NCBI GenBank assembly: GCA_021202835.1
Contig: JAJQCI010000310.1
Location: 1-5,361, forward strand
Source: Clostridiales bacterium
Lineage (GTDB): Bacteria > Bacillota > Clostridia > Lachnospirales > CAG-274
Direction: 5' to 3'
DNA length: 5,361 bases
Translations under genes and position numbers: made by a program
Notes under the pieces: generated by a model
What the model saw: only the letters and a program-made list of their open reading frames with translations
Databases searched by the model: none
What the model was told of the DNA's origin: nothing
Shown here: positions 1 through 5,361 of the stretch, piece after piece
Layout of the letters: the number at the start of each line of letters is the position of its first letter
Position numbering within the stretch: the stretch's first letter is position 1

Positions 1-234
1 CTCTCCTTTCTCCATATCGTAAATGGCAGCTCCGTTCATACAGCAAAGGGGATATTTAAGCTTAAGATTTTTTAAAATTCCCTCCAGTGTAGCCGGGGTT
101 CTTGCTGTCGAAACCGAAAGCTTAAGCCCCTTTTCCGTAAGAGAGTTAAGAATTTCGGCGGAAGTCTCACTTATCTCCTTTTTGTCATTTAAGAGAGTTC
201 CGTCAAGATCGGTCATAAAAAGTATATTTTTCAT
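1..234 (-). CDS. Cof/YidA-type HAD family phosphatase, N-terminal part (runs off the left edge)
   Basis: This is the first 78 codons of a gene that continues beyond position 1. The product opens MKNILFMTDLDGTLLND. The DLDGT stretch (residues 9-13) is HAD motif I, with Asp9 as the expected phosphoryl-accepting nucleophile and Asp11 as the acid/base. Residues 41-46 (VSTART) fit motif II, with Ser/Thr binding phosphate. MNGAAIYD (residues 66-73) matches the 'NGA.I.D' stretch seen in the Cof/YidA (HAD-IIB) subfamily, where the C2-type cap begins later. These enzymes are cytoplasmic Mg-dependent phosphatases of sugar phosphates, flavin or pyridoxal phosphates. Substrate cannot be read from this fragment, and motifs III and IV and the cap are outside the window. 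The start is the ATG at 234, chosen because GAGGA lies 7 bases upstream; Met7 is an internal alternative without an obvious RBS. The gene is divergent from the antiporter gene. Family assignment is firm, exact function unknown. Confidence 0.9.
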   Translation of the reverse strand, partial: MKNILFMTDLDGTLLNDKKEISETSAEILNSLTEKGLKLSVSTARTPATLEGILKNLKLKYPLCCMNGAAIYDMEKGE

Positions 235-241
235 TGAATTT

Positions 242-246
242 TCCTC
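242..246 (-). promoter_or_regulatory. Ribosome binding site of the HAD phosphatase gene
   Basis: The minus strand reads GAGGA, then 7 bases (AAATTCA), then the ATG at 234. This fixes the translational start upstream of the DLDGT motif. Confidence 0.75.
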
Positions 247-356
247 ATCTGTACTTGCAAATCCGACTTTTATGTGATACTATTAAAACATAAGCACTGC
301 GGCAAAAATTTGTAAAACACTTCCTAATTGCCCCTGTTTTTTCGTCTCGTTATATA

Positions 357-385
357 ATGATACGAAGAAAAATTCAATCTGTCAA
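357..385 (-). promoter_or_regulatory. Sigma-A type promoter for the HAD phosphatase gene
   Basis: On the minus strand a perfect TTGACA (-35, positions 380-385) is followed by a 17-bp spacer and TATCAT (-10, positions 357-362, five of six matches). Both boxes and the spacing fit a housekeeping promoter, and it points at the HAD start at 234. The expected transcription start is near 350. No measurement supports it; the call rests on sequence match alone. Confidence 0.7.
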
Positions 386-465
386 GCCCTTAGGGCCTAA
401 AATATTTACAAAAAATTCATAATACCAAAGAGTGCTTTTGTTGTAATCTGCTTTCAAAAAATTCA
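368..465 (+). repeat. Three direct copies of AAAAATTCA
   Basis: The 9-mer AAAAATTCA occurs at 368-376, 411-419 and 457-465, with start-to-start spacings of 43 and 46 bp. The last two copies share an 11-mer, CAAAAAATTCA (409-419 and 455-465). All lie upstream of the antiporter promoter, and the first lies in the spacer of the HAD promoter. They could be binding sites or A-tract bends spaced at about four helical turns, but such words arise easily in AT-rich DNA. Confidence 0.35.
384..398. repeat. Small GC-rich pseudo-palindrome abutting the minus-strand -35 box (possible operator)
   Basis: GCCCT-T-AGGGC (386-396) is a perfect inverted repeat of 5-bp arms around a single base. One mismatch outward, an A/T pair at 384 and 398 extends it. 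It lies immediately upstream of, and touches, the TTGACA of the HAD promoter. It is conspicuous because the surrounding DNA is strongly AT-rich. As RNA it could form at most a 4-bp stem with a 3-base loop, so a protein-binding DNA site is a better guess than a terminator. It could also be chance. Confidence 0.4.
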
Positions 466-494
466 GCTTATGCTTTTTCGAAGACATTTTATTG

Positions 495-522
495 TTGACT
501 GATTTTGTTTTGTGAATAAAAT
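495..522 (+). promoter_or_regulatory. Sigma-A type promoter for the antiporter-purH unit
   Basis: TTGACT (-35, 495-500, five of six matches) is followed by a 16-bp spacer and TAAAAT (-10, 517-522, five of six matches). Transcription would begin near 529, leaving a leader of about 33 bases before the ATG at 562. That is enough for the RBS but too short for a riboswitch, so any regulation from this promoter would more likely be by DNA-binding proteins upstream. Confidence 0.7.
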
Positions 523-546
523 TAAATTATAAAGTCACTAAGCTTA

Positions 547-553
547 AAGGGGG
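547..553 (+). promoter_or_regulatory. Ribosome binding site of the antiporter gene
   Basis: AAGGGGG lies 8 bases upstream of the ATG at 562. It is purine-rich and well placed but is not the canonical AGGAGG, so its strength is uncertain. It supports the ATG at 562 as the start. Confidence 0.6.
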
Positions 554-561
554 CAATATTT

Positions 562-1734
562 ATGGATTATACTTTTCTTTTGGTTATTGCGGTTATACTT
601 TTGTTTACCAAATCTCTGGGCATACTGTCTCAAAAGGTTCATATGCCTCAGGTTGTGGGTTCTCTTGCCGCCGGGCTTATTTTGGGGCCTTCCGTTTTGG
701 GAATTATCCCCAGGTCGGAATATGTTGCCCAGTTTTCGGAAATAGGCGTTATTCTGCTTATGTTCCTTGCCGGTTTGGAAACTGATATTTCCGAGCTTAA
801 AAGAAACGGGGCGGCTTCTCTTGTCATTGCGGCTGTGGGAGTTGCCGTGCCTCTTGCTATGGGGGCGGCTCTTTACTGGTTTTGGTTTGGCTTAAGTGAC
901 CCTCAGGCAGTTTTAAGGGGCATATTCACCGGAGTTGTTTTAACAGCAACTTCTGTTTCGATAACTGTTGAAACCCTGCGTGAAATGGGAAAGCTGAGCG
1001 GCAAAGCCGGCATGACTATTTTGGGGGCGGCCATTATAGACGACATTTTGGGTATAATCGTTTTGACCCTTGTTTCAAGCTTAGGCGAAGCGAATGCAGA
1101 CGTTAAGGGTGTTTTCCTTAAAATAGGAGCTTATTTTGTGTTTCTTGCAGTTTTAGCTCTTATGATAAAAAAGGGAAGCTCTCTCCTCGACAGCTACAAC
1201 TATACCCACAGAATTTCAATAGGCAGTCTTTGCTTCTGTCTCATTCTTTCCTATGTTACAGAAGCCCAATTCGGCATAGCTGACATAACAGGTGCCTATT
1301 TTGCGGGAATTCTCCTCTGTAATCTCCGCATAAGAGACTATGTCTCTGACAAGGCAAACATAACCTCATATATGTTTTTTTCGCCTATATTTTTTGCAAG
1401 CCTGGGCATAGACACAAACCTAAGGCTTTTGACGCCCTCTCTGTTTGTTTTCGCCCTTCTTCTATTGGCCGTCGCTGTGGCCTCAAAGCTTTTGGGTTGC
1501 GGCTTGGGGGCAAAGCTTATGGGGTATACAAACAGAGATGCCCTTACAATAGGCGCAGGCATGATTTCAAGAGGTGAGGTAGCCTTAATTGTGGCCCAAA
1601 AGGGTGAGGATTTGGGGCTTATAGACAATTCTCTTTTCCCGGCAATAATTTTTGTGGTAATTATAACAACGATAATAGCGCCGATTTTCTTAAAAGCGGT
1701 AATTCCGTCAAAAGAAAAAGAAGCGCAAATATAA
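562..1734 (+). CDS. CPA2 family cation/proton antiporter, GerN/NapA type, without a C-terminal RCK domain
   Basis: The 390-residue product is an integral membrane Na+(K+)/H+ exchanger of the Na_H_Exchanger family. By hydropathy read by eye it has about 13 membrane helices (near 4-20, 29-49, 55-72, 84-108, 118-136, 148-173, 184-202, 217-235, 238-255, 268-286, 292-317, 327-347 and 357-379), the count expected for NapA-like proteins. Hallmarks are TATSVSIT (128-135), the unwound helix crossing; the ion-binding pair Asp160-Asp161 in GAAIIDDILG; DITGAYFAGILL (241-252); and GAGMISRGEVALIVAQ (331-346), very like the GerN and Enterococcus NapA signature. The length matches these proteins (about 385 residues) and is far shorter than Kef proteins, which carry a nucleotide-binding RCK/TrkA-N domain. 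The likely role is export of Na+ or K+ in exchange for H+, for pH and salt homeostasis or, as with GerN, spore germination. Ion specificity cannot be read. It is the first gene of a unit with purH, 16 bp downstream. GGG glycine codons are frequent here, unlike in purH. Confidence 0.92.
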   Translation: MDYTFLLVIAVILLFTKSLGILSQKVHMPQVVGSLAAGLILGPSVLGIIPRSEYVAQFSEIGVILLMFLAGLETDISELKRNGAASLVIAAVGVAVPLAMGAALYWFWFGLSDPQAVLRGIFTGVVLTATSVSITVETLREMGKLSGKAGMTILGAAIIDDILGIIVLTLVSSLGEANADVKGVFLKIGAYFVFLAVLALMIKKGSSLLDSYNYTHRISIGSLCFCLILSYVTEAQFGIADITGAYFAGILLCNLRIRDYVSDKANITSYMFFSPIFFASLGIDTNLRLLTPSLFVFALLLLAVAVASKLLGCGLGAKLMGYTNRDALTIGAGMISRGEVALIVAQKGEDLGLIDNSLFPAIIFVVIITTIIAPIFLKAVIPSKEKEAQI

Positions 1735-1736
1735 AA

Positions 1737-1743
1737 AAAGGAG
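1737..1743 (+). promoter_or_regulatory. Ribosome binding site of purH
   Basis: AAAGGAG lies 7 bases upstream of the ATG at 1751, just 2 bases after the antiporter stop codon. It is close to the canonical sequence and should allow strong initiation. No promoter or terminator fits in the 16-bp gap. Confidence 0.85.
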
Positions 1744-1750
1744 TAAAGGT

Positions 1751-3307
1751 ATGAAAAAACGTGCATTGTTAAGTGTATCAGACAAAACAGGTATTGTGGA
1801 GTTTGCAAGGGCTTTAAGCGATTTAGGCCTTGAAATCGTCTCCACAGGCGGTACCTACAAGACTTTAAAGGAAAACGGCGTTGAAGTAACGGGAATTGAA
1901 AGTGTAACAGGCTTTCCCGAGTGTCTCGACGGCAGAGTGAAAACTCTCCACCCCAAAATTCACGCCGGTATTTTAGCTATGCGTGACAACCCGGACCATA
2001 TGAAGCAGGTTGAAGACTTGGGCGTTACGTTTATTGACGTTGTTGCCGTAAACCTTTATCCCTTTAAGGCAACAATACTCAAAGAGGGAACAACTCTTCC
2101 CGAAGCAATAGAAAACATAGATATAGGCGGCCCCTCTATGATAAGAGCTGCGGCTAAAAACTATAAGGATGTAGCCGTTGTAACCGACCCTGCCGACTAT
2201 GACAAAATCATTGAAGAATATAAGCAGAACGGCGGCGTTTCTGCTGAAACAAAGTTCTATCTTGCCGCAAAGGTTTTCAACCACACAGCCCACTATGACA
2301 CATTAATAGCCAATTATTTAAAGGATAAGGCCGGCCTTCCCAAATATCCCGACACTATTTCTCTTACATTTGAAAAGGTTCAGGATATGCGCTACGGCGA
2401 AAACCCCCATCAGTCGGCGGCTTTCTATAAAGAGGTAGGCGACAACAGAGGTCTTCTTACAGGCATTAAACAGCTTCACGGAAAAGAGCTTTCATTCAAC
2501 AACATAAATGACACTCACGGCGCCTTAGAGCTTTTGAAGGAATTTGACGAGCCTGCCGTTGTAGCCTGCAAGCATTCCAACCCCTGCGGCGTTGCCTGCG
2601 GAGAAAACATTTACGAAGCCTATACAAAGGCATATGCAACCGACCCCGTTTCCATCTTCGGCGGCATCGTTGTTGCAAACAGAGAGATTGACGAAAAAAC
2701 AGCAGAGGAAATAAGCAAGATTTTCCTTGAAATCGTTCTTGCTCCTTCCTTCTCGGAAAAGGCCCTTGAGATACTTTCAAAGAAGAAGAATATAAGACTT
2801 CTTGAGCTTAAGGATTTAGACAGAAAACAGCCTGAATCGGCCTACGACGTTAAAAAGGTGTCAGGCGGCCTTCTCATTCAGGATATCGACTCAAAGCTTC
2901 TGGGCTCCGAGCTTACGGTTGTTACAAAGAGACAGCCTACAGATAAAGAAATGGAAGATCTTCTCTTCACATGGAAGATTGTTAAATATGTTAAATCAAA
3001 CGGCATAGCCATAGGCAAAAACAAAAGCTCTGTAGGTATGGGCCCCGGTCAGGTTAACAGAATTTGGGCGGCTGAACAGGCTATTGACCATGGCTGTCAG
3101 AACATATCTCCCGAAGCTGTAAAGGGTGCCGTTTTGGCTTCGGACGCCTTCTTCCCCTTCCCGGACTGTGTCGAAGCAGCCGCAAAGGCAGGCATAACAG
3201 CCATAATTCAGCCCGGCGGCTCAATCCGTGACAAGGAATCAATAGAGGCCTGTGACAAATACGGTATAGCTATGGTATTCACGGGAATGCGTCATTTCAG
3301 ACATTAA
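1751..3307 (+). CDS. purH: Bifunctional AICAR formyltransferase / IMP cyclohydrolase PurH
   Basis: PurH carries out the last two steps of de novo purine synthesis in the cytoplasm. It formylates AICAR with 10-formyltetrahydrofolate to FAICAR, then closes the ring to IMP. The 518-residue product is full length (family roughly 510-530). Residues 1 to about 145 are the MGS-like cyclohydrolase domain: SVSDKTG (8-14), STGGT (31-35), GRVKTLHPKIHAGIL (61-75), NLYPF (101-105) and IDIGGPSMIRAAAKN (123-137). Lys64, Tyr103, Asp124 and Lys136 match the catalytic-site residues of characterised enzymes. The formyltransferase part follows: RYGENPHQ (214-221), GKELSFNNIND (244-254), CKHSNPCG (273-280) with the catalytic Lys274-His275 pair, DPVSIFGGIVV (298-308), KSNGIAI (415-421), LASDAFFPFPD (462-472), IQPGGSIRD (486-494) and the C-terminal MRHFRH. 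I find no broken motif. It lies outside any visible purine cluster, behind an antiporter gene. Codon choice, with no GGG glycine codon that I can find, looks more refined than in the antiporter, which suits higher expression. Confidence 0.97.
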   Translation: MKKRALLSVSDKTGIVEFARALSDLGLEIVSTGGTYKTLKENGVEVTGIESVTGFPECLDGRVKTLHPKIHAGILAMRDNPDHMKQVEDLGVTFIDVVAVNLYPFKATILKEGTTLPEAIENIDIGGPSMIRAAAKNYKDVAVVTDPADYDKIIEEYKQNGGVSAETKFYLAAKVFNHTAHYDTLIANYLKDKAGLPKYPDTISLTFEKVQDMRYGENPHQSAAFYKEVGDNRGLLTGIKQLHGKELSFNNINDTHGALELLKEFDEPAVVACKHSNPCGVACGENIYEAYTKAYATDPVSIFGGIVVANREIDEKTAEEISKIFLEIVLAPSFSEKALEILSKKKNIRLLELKDLDRKQPESAYDVKKVSGGLLIQDIDSKLLGSELTVVTKRQPTDKEMEDLLFTWKIVKYVKSNGIAIGKNKSSVGMGPGQVNRIWAAEQAIDHGCQNISPEAVKGAVLASDAFFPFPDCVEAAAKAGITAIIQPGGSIRDKESIEACDKYGIAMVFTGMRHFRH

Positions 3308-3332
3308 AAATTTTTTTATAAAAAGCACATAA

Positions 3333-3372
3333 AAAGAGCAGGGTTTTAAATCAAGTCAAAACCCTGCTCTTT
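3333..3372. terminator. Intrinsic terminator shared by purH and the convergent beta-propeller gene
   Basis: A perfect 15-bp stem (3333-3347 with 3358-3372) encloses a 10-base loop (3348-3357). Its GC-rich core is GAGCAGGG / CCCTGCTC, flanked by A and T runs. On the minus strand the stem begins 12 bases after the stop codon of the 3385-5334 gene and is followed by TTTTT, a good intrinsic terminator. On the plus strand it lies 25 bases after the purH stop, but the T run is only three bases, so rightward termination may be weaker. A bidirectional terminator between convergent genes is the natural reading. Confidence 0.88.
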
Positions 3373-3384
3373 CATGTTGCAGTT

Positions 3385-5334
3385 TTATATTTCACCCTGG
3401 AATCTCAGGCCGTAATAACGGCTTTCAGAATAGGCATACAGAGTATTTTGAAGCGTGCCCTTACGCCATATTTTAACAGGCAGTATGACTACGCCGTTTC
3501 CCATTTCAACCTTAAGCTCATCAAACATGTCAAAGTCGGTATTTTCAATTGTTTCCTCTGAAATAACCTCTGTATTTTCGGGGTTTGATATGTTATACAT
3601 TGTCATTTTTACCGAAGGATAAACGGCGGCTTCTTCGCCATCTTCTTCGCCGGCTGTTTCGGCTTCATCACCTTCATCTTCGCTTTCTTCCGAAATAATC
3701 TCTTCCGGTTCAGGCATAAACTGCGTAAAGCCTATTATTCTGTCGTCGTCATAGAGATACATTTTTTCGTCTGCTATGTGGGGGCTGCCCAAAAATTCTC
3801 CGCTCAAGGCGTCAAAAACATATATGTCTTCGCTGTCGGAAAGGAAAATTCGCTCACTTCCCACAACAAGTCTTCCGCAGCCTATGTCAAGCTTCATATT
3901 CGAAGCGTAAGTCTCCAAAAGGCTGTCCAAAAAATATACATTCACGGTTAAATCGTTGTTTTGGGTTATAAACACGGGCCTTTCTCCGGCGGCAAGCTTT
4001 GACGAGCCTTCTATTCTGGTTTTGTTTTCGAAAACAACCATACCCTCGTTAAAGCCCAGCTTATATACATTTGAGTGGATTTCGCCGCTGTCGCCGTAAA
4101 CATAGTTTTCATCTGTTTCGGCAGCATATATGCCGCTTCCGCAGAATGTAAACTCATCACCTGCGCCGAAAAATGATGAAATAAGGGCGTCCTCGCTTAA
4201 ATTTTCAAGATTTACCCCGGCTATGTTTAAAATAAAGCCGCCGTCGGCTTCGGGAAAGTATCTCATATTTTCATAGTCAGTGGGTATAAAGCCGTTTTCG
4301 GCTTCGGGGCTGTCTTCTGAAGGTGTGCTTAAGGAGCAGAAATAAAAATAACCCTTGCTGAAAACGATGTCTCTTGCTTTTCCTTCGAGAGATACATATT
4401 TTCTTATTATGCCGTAATCTCCGCTCATATCGATTAAACAGAAGGCCGCCTTTCCCCCCTTTGTTCCGCTTACACAGACATACCCTTGTGTATACTGTAT
4501 TTTTTCACCCTCAAAGCCTGTCGGCAAAACAAGGCTTGAAATCTTATTATGAGGGCCGTAGGGGTAATTGTCGGCTTTTACGACTCTGCCCTCCGAAGAA
4601 ATATAATAAACGCAGCCCTCGTCTTCACAGAGTATATAAAGATCCTCTTCAAGGCCTGTTTGAAGATTTCTGTAGGTCTCCTCCGGGCTTTCTTCGGAAG
4701 CCTTATATAAATCCTTAATCATATCATACGAACCGGCAGCAGGCAGGTTATAAACAAGGGCCTTAACCTCTGCTATTGAGTCGGCTTCCGTTTCCTTGTC
4801 GAAAATATCCTCAATATTACTTATTATAATAAGACCGTCGTCATAAAAAAGCTCAAAGCCGAATATTTCGGTAACTGCTCTTACGGGAATATAACAGTCG
4901 CCGCCGAAAATTTCGGGGGCATAAAGGAGCTCAATGTTATTGTCTCTTTCCGCATCCGAAAGGCTGGCCTCTATGCTGCCTATAGTCATAACAAGAGCTT
5001 TATTGTCATATTTAAGGGTAGCCTGCTGTTTCTTTTCATTATATGAAGCTATGGCATTGAAACCGCCTCTGTAAAAGCTTATCGGAAGGTAGGTTACGCC
5101 GTTTTCAACAACAGGGGTTTGGCTTTTGTTGTTTTCGTTTATGAAAGCCTGTTTTTGGTTTTTGAGCATAAGAGGGCTGTCGCTGTATAAAACAACGGCA
5201 TTCTCAAGTCTTTCGTTAACCTTAACCGATACAACCTGCCTTTTTTCTCTTCCGGCAAGCTGCAGCAAAAGAATAACCACTACAAATATAAAATAAATCA
5301 CCAAAATATATATAGGCAGCTGCTTTTTGCTCAT
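3385..5334 (-). CDS. Membrane-anchored extracytoplasmic protein with copper-amine-oxidase-N-like repeats and a beta-propeller; function unknown
   Basis: The 649-residue product starts MSKKQ, followed by one hydrophobic helix (about residues 7-27) and then basic GREKR. This fits an uncleaved signal anchor with the rest outside the membrane; there is no lipobox and no LPXTG motif. Residues about 47-175 resemble two copper-amine-oxidase N-terminal-like units, common in clostridial surface proteins: PVVENGVTYLPISFYRGGF (74-92) and YIPVRAVTEIFGFELFYDDG (148-167), the usual 'NGR..VP.RF..E.LG..V.W' pattern. Residues from about 228 on are mostly short beta strands with repeated 'D.YILCED', 'VYYISSEG', 'IYVFD', typical of a propeller. 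The C-terminal part (DIYVFDALSGEFLG at 503-516, YLYDDDRIIGF at 526-536, SVKMTMYNISNPENTEVIS at 574-592) resembles the Beta_propel family (PF09826). A highly acidic run (541-569) interrupts the last part. Despite the domain name, no amine oxidase catalytic domain or copper site is present. It is convergent with purH and ends at the shared terminator. No enzymatic role can be assigned. Confidence 0.85.
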   Translation of the reverse strand: MSKKQLPIYILVIYFIFVVVILLLQLAGREKRQVVSVKVNERLENAVVLYSDSPLMLKNQKQAFINENNKSQTPVVENGVTYLPISFYRGGFNAIASYNEKKQQATLKYDNKALVMTIGSIEASLSDAERDNNIELLYAPEIFGGDCYIPVRAVTEIFGFELFYDDGLIIISNIEDIFDKETEADSIAEVKALVYNLPAAGSYDMIKDLYKASEESPEETYRNLQTGLEEDLYILCEDEGCVYYISSEGRVVKADNYPYGPHNKISSLVLPTGFEGEKIQYTQGYVCVSGTKGGKAAFCLIDMSGDYGIIRKYVSLEGKARDIVFSKGYFYFCSLSTPSEDSPEAENGFIPTDYENMRYFPEADGGFILNIAGVNLENLSEDALISSFFGAGDEFTFCGSGIYAAETDENYVYGDSGEIHSNVYKLGFNEGMVVFENKTRIEGSSKLAAGERPVFITQNNDLTVNVYFLDSLLETYASNMKLDIGCGRLVVGSERIFLSDSEDIYVFDALSGEFLGSPHIADEKMYLYDDDRIIGFTQFMPEPEEIISEESEDEGDEAETAGEEDGEEAAVYPSVKMTMYNISNPENTEVISEETIENTDFDMFDELKVEMGNGVVILPVKIWRKGTLQNTLYAYSESRYYGLRFQGEI

Positions 5335-5341
5335 AAACCGA

Positions 5342-5348
5342 CACCTTC
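5342..5348 (-). promoter_or_regulatory. Ribosome binding site of the beta-propeller gene
   Basis: The minus strand reads GAAGGTG, followed by 7 bases (TCGGTTT) and the ATG at 5334. This is a fair Shine-Dalgarno match at normal spacing and supports that start. The promoter, or an upstream gene of the same operon, lies outside the window. Confidence 0.7.
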
Positions 5349-5361
5349 TTTATTAACATAC

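Larger units (their letters stand above)
235..561. other. Divergent intergenic region between the HAD gene and the antiporter gene
   Basis: This 327-bp AT-rich stretch has no convincing coding sequence on either strand. It holds the two outward-facing promoters, the two ribosome binding sites, a pseudo-palindrome at 384-398 and three copies of AAAAATTCA (368-376, 411-419, 457-465). If transcription starts about 7 bases after the minus-strand -10 box, the HAD mRNA has a leader of roughly 115 bases, in which I find no recognisable riboswitch or strong attenuator. A weaker second minus-strand promoter is possible at 277-305 (TTGCCG, 17 bp, TAGTAT), which would give a shorter leader. A plus-strand TATAAT at 353-358 is preceded by TTGCCC (328-333) at a poor 19-bp spacing, or 17 bp if TATATA at 351-356 is used as the -10; it is a weak candidate for a distal promoter of the antiporter unit. 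Confidence 0.7.

Noticed and set aside
23..277. Plus-strand open frame of 84 codons
   Set aside because: It is the antisense of the HAD phosphatase N-terminus, whose DLDGTLL motif and RBS are clear. The plus-strand translation shows no family features and has no RBS.
345..410. Possible purine riboswitch, suggested by the TCGTTATATAATGATACG string ahead of a unit containing purH
   Set aside because: The start resembles the P1 region of purine riboswitches, but the conserved core with CTACC and the two loop-loop stems is absent. The sequence is better explained by the minus-strand -10 box.
470..492. Possible PurR box (CGAA-containing stretch TTTTCGAAGACATT)
   Set aside because: Only the CGAA core matches. 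A second correctly placed copy and the flanking consensus are lacking.
1338..1808. Minus-strand open frame of 156 codons overlapping the antiporter end and purH start
   Set aside because: It spans two well-supported genes on the other strand and its translation has no recognisable domain.
1973..2780. Two minus-strand open frames (1973-2293 and 2496-2780) inside purH
   Set aside because: Both are shadows of purH codon structure. The second is rich in Arg, Cys and Leu, as expected from the complement of a coding frame.
3304..3325. A/T tract after the purH stop (AAAAATTTTTTT) as a terminator
   Set aside because: It has no GC stem. The real stem-loop lies about 15 bases further on.
4374..4718. 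Plus-strand open frame of 114 codons
   Set aside because: It is antisense to the beta-propeller gene, Arg/Pro/Leu-rich, and without a plausible RBS or domain.
1..5361. Mobile element, CRISPR array, tRNA or rRNA, toxin-antitoxin or defence module
   Set aside because: I looked for terminal inverted repeats, regularly spaced long repeats, cloverleaf-like strings and transposase or nuclease motifs and found none. All coding space is taken by four conventional genes.

Overview
The window looks like ordinary chromosomal DNA from a low-to-moderate GC Firmicute, most likely a member of the Clostridia. The evidence is AT-rich intergenic DNA, strong AGGAG-like ribosome binding sites, sigma-A type promoters, a GerN/NapA-type antiporter, and a membrane-anchored protein with copper-amine-oxidase-N-like repeats and a beta-propeller, a combination typical of Clostridia. 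The genus cannot be fixed from the sequence alone.

Layout. Positions 1-234 (minus strand) hold the N-terminal 78 codons of a Cof/YidA-type HAD phosphatase that runs off the left edge. Positions 235-561 are a 327-bp divergent intergenic region: a strong minus-strand promoter at 357-385 serves the HAD gene and a strong plus-strand promoter at 495-522 serves the rightward unit, with a small pseudo-palindrome and a thrice-repeated AAAAATTCA word between or near them. Positions 562-1734 (plus) encode a 13-helix CPA2 cation/proton antiporter. Only 16 bp later, positions 1751-3307 (plus) encode a complete PurH, which performs the last two steps of IMP synthesis. The two genes are probably cotranscribed. 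A 15-bp perfect stem at 3333-3372 separates purH from the convergent gene at 3385-5334 (minus). That gene encodes a 649-residue membrane-anchored extracytoplasmic protein of unknown function, whose start codon and RBS lie just inside the right edge.

How the genes relate. The antiporter and PurH form a two-gene unit with no obvious biochemical link. The HAD phosphatase is divergent and the large surface protein convergent, so they are neighbours rather than operon partners. I see no mobile element, CRISPR array, RNA gene, toxin-antitoxin pair or defence system, and no convincing evidence of a new system. The least understood element is the surface protein. The most checkable oddities are the antiporter-purH pairing and the architecture of the divergent promoter region.
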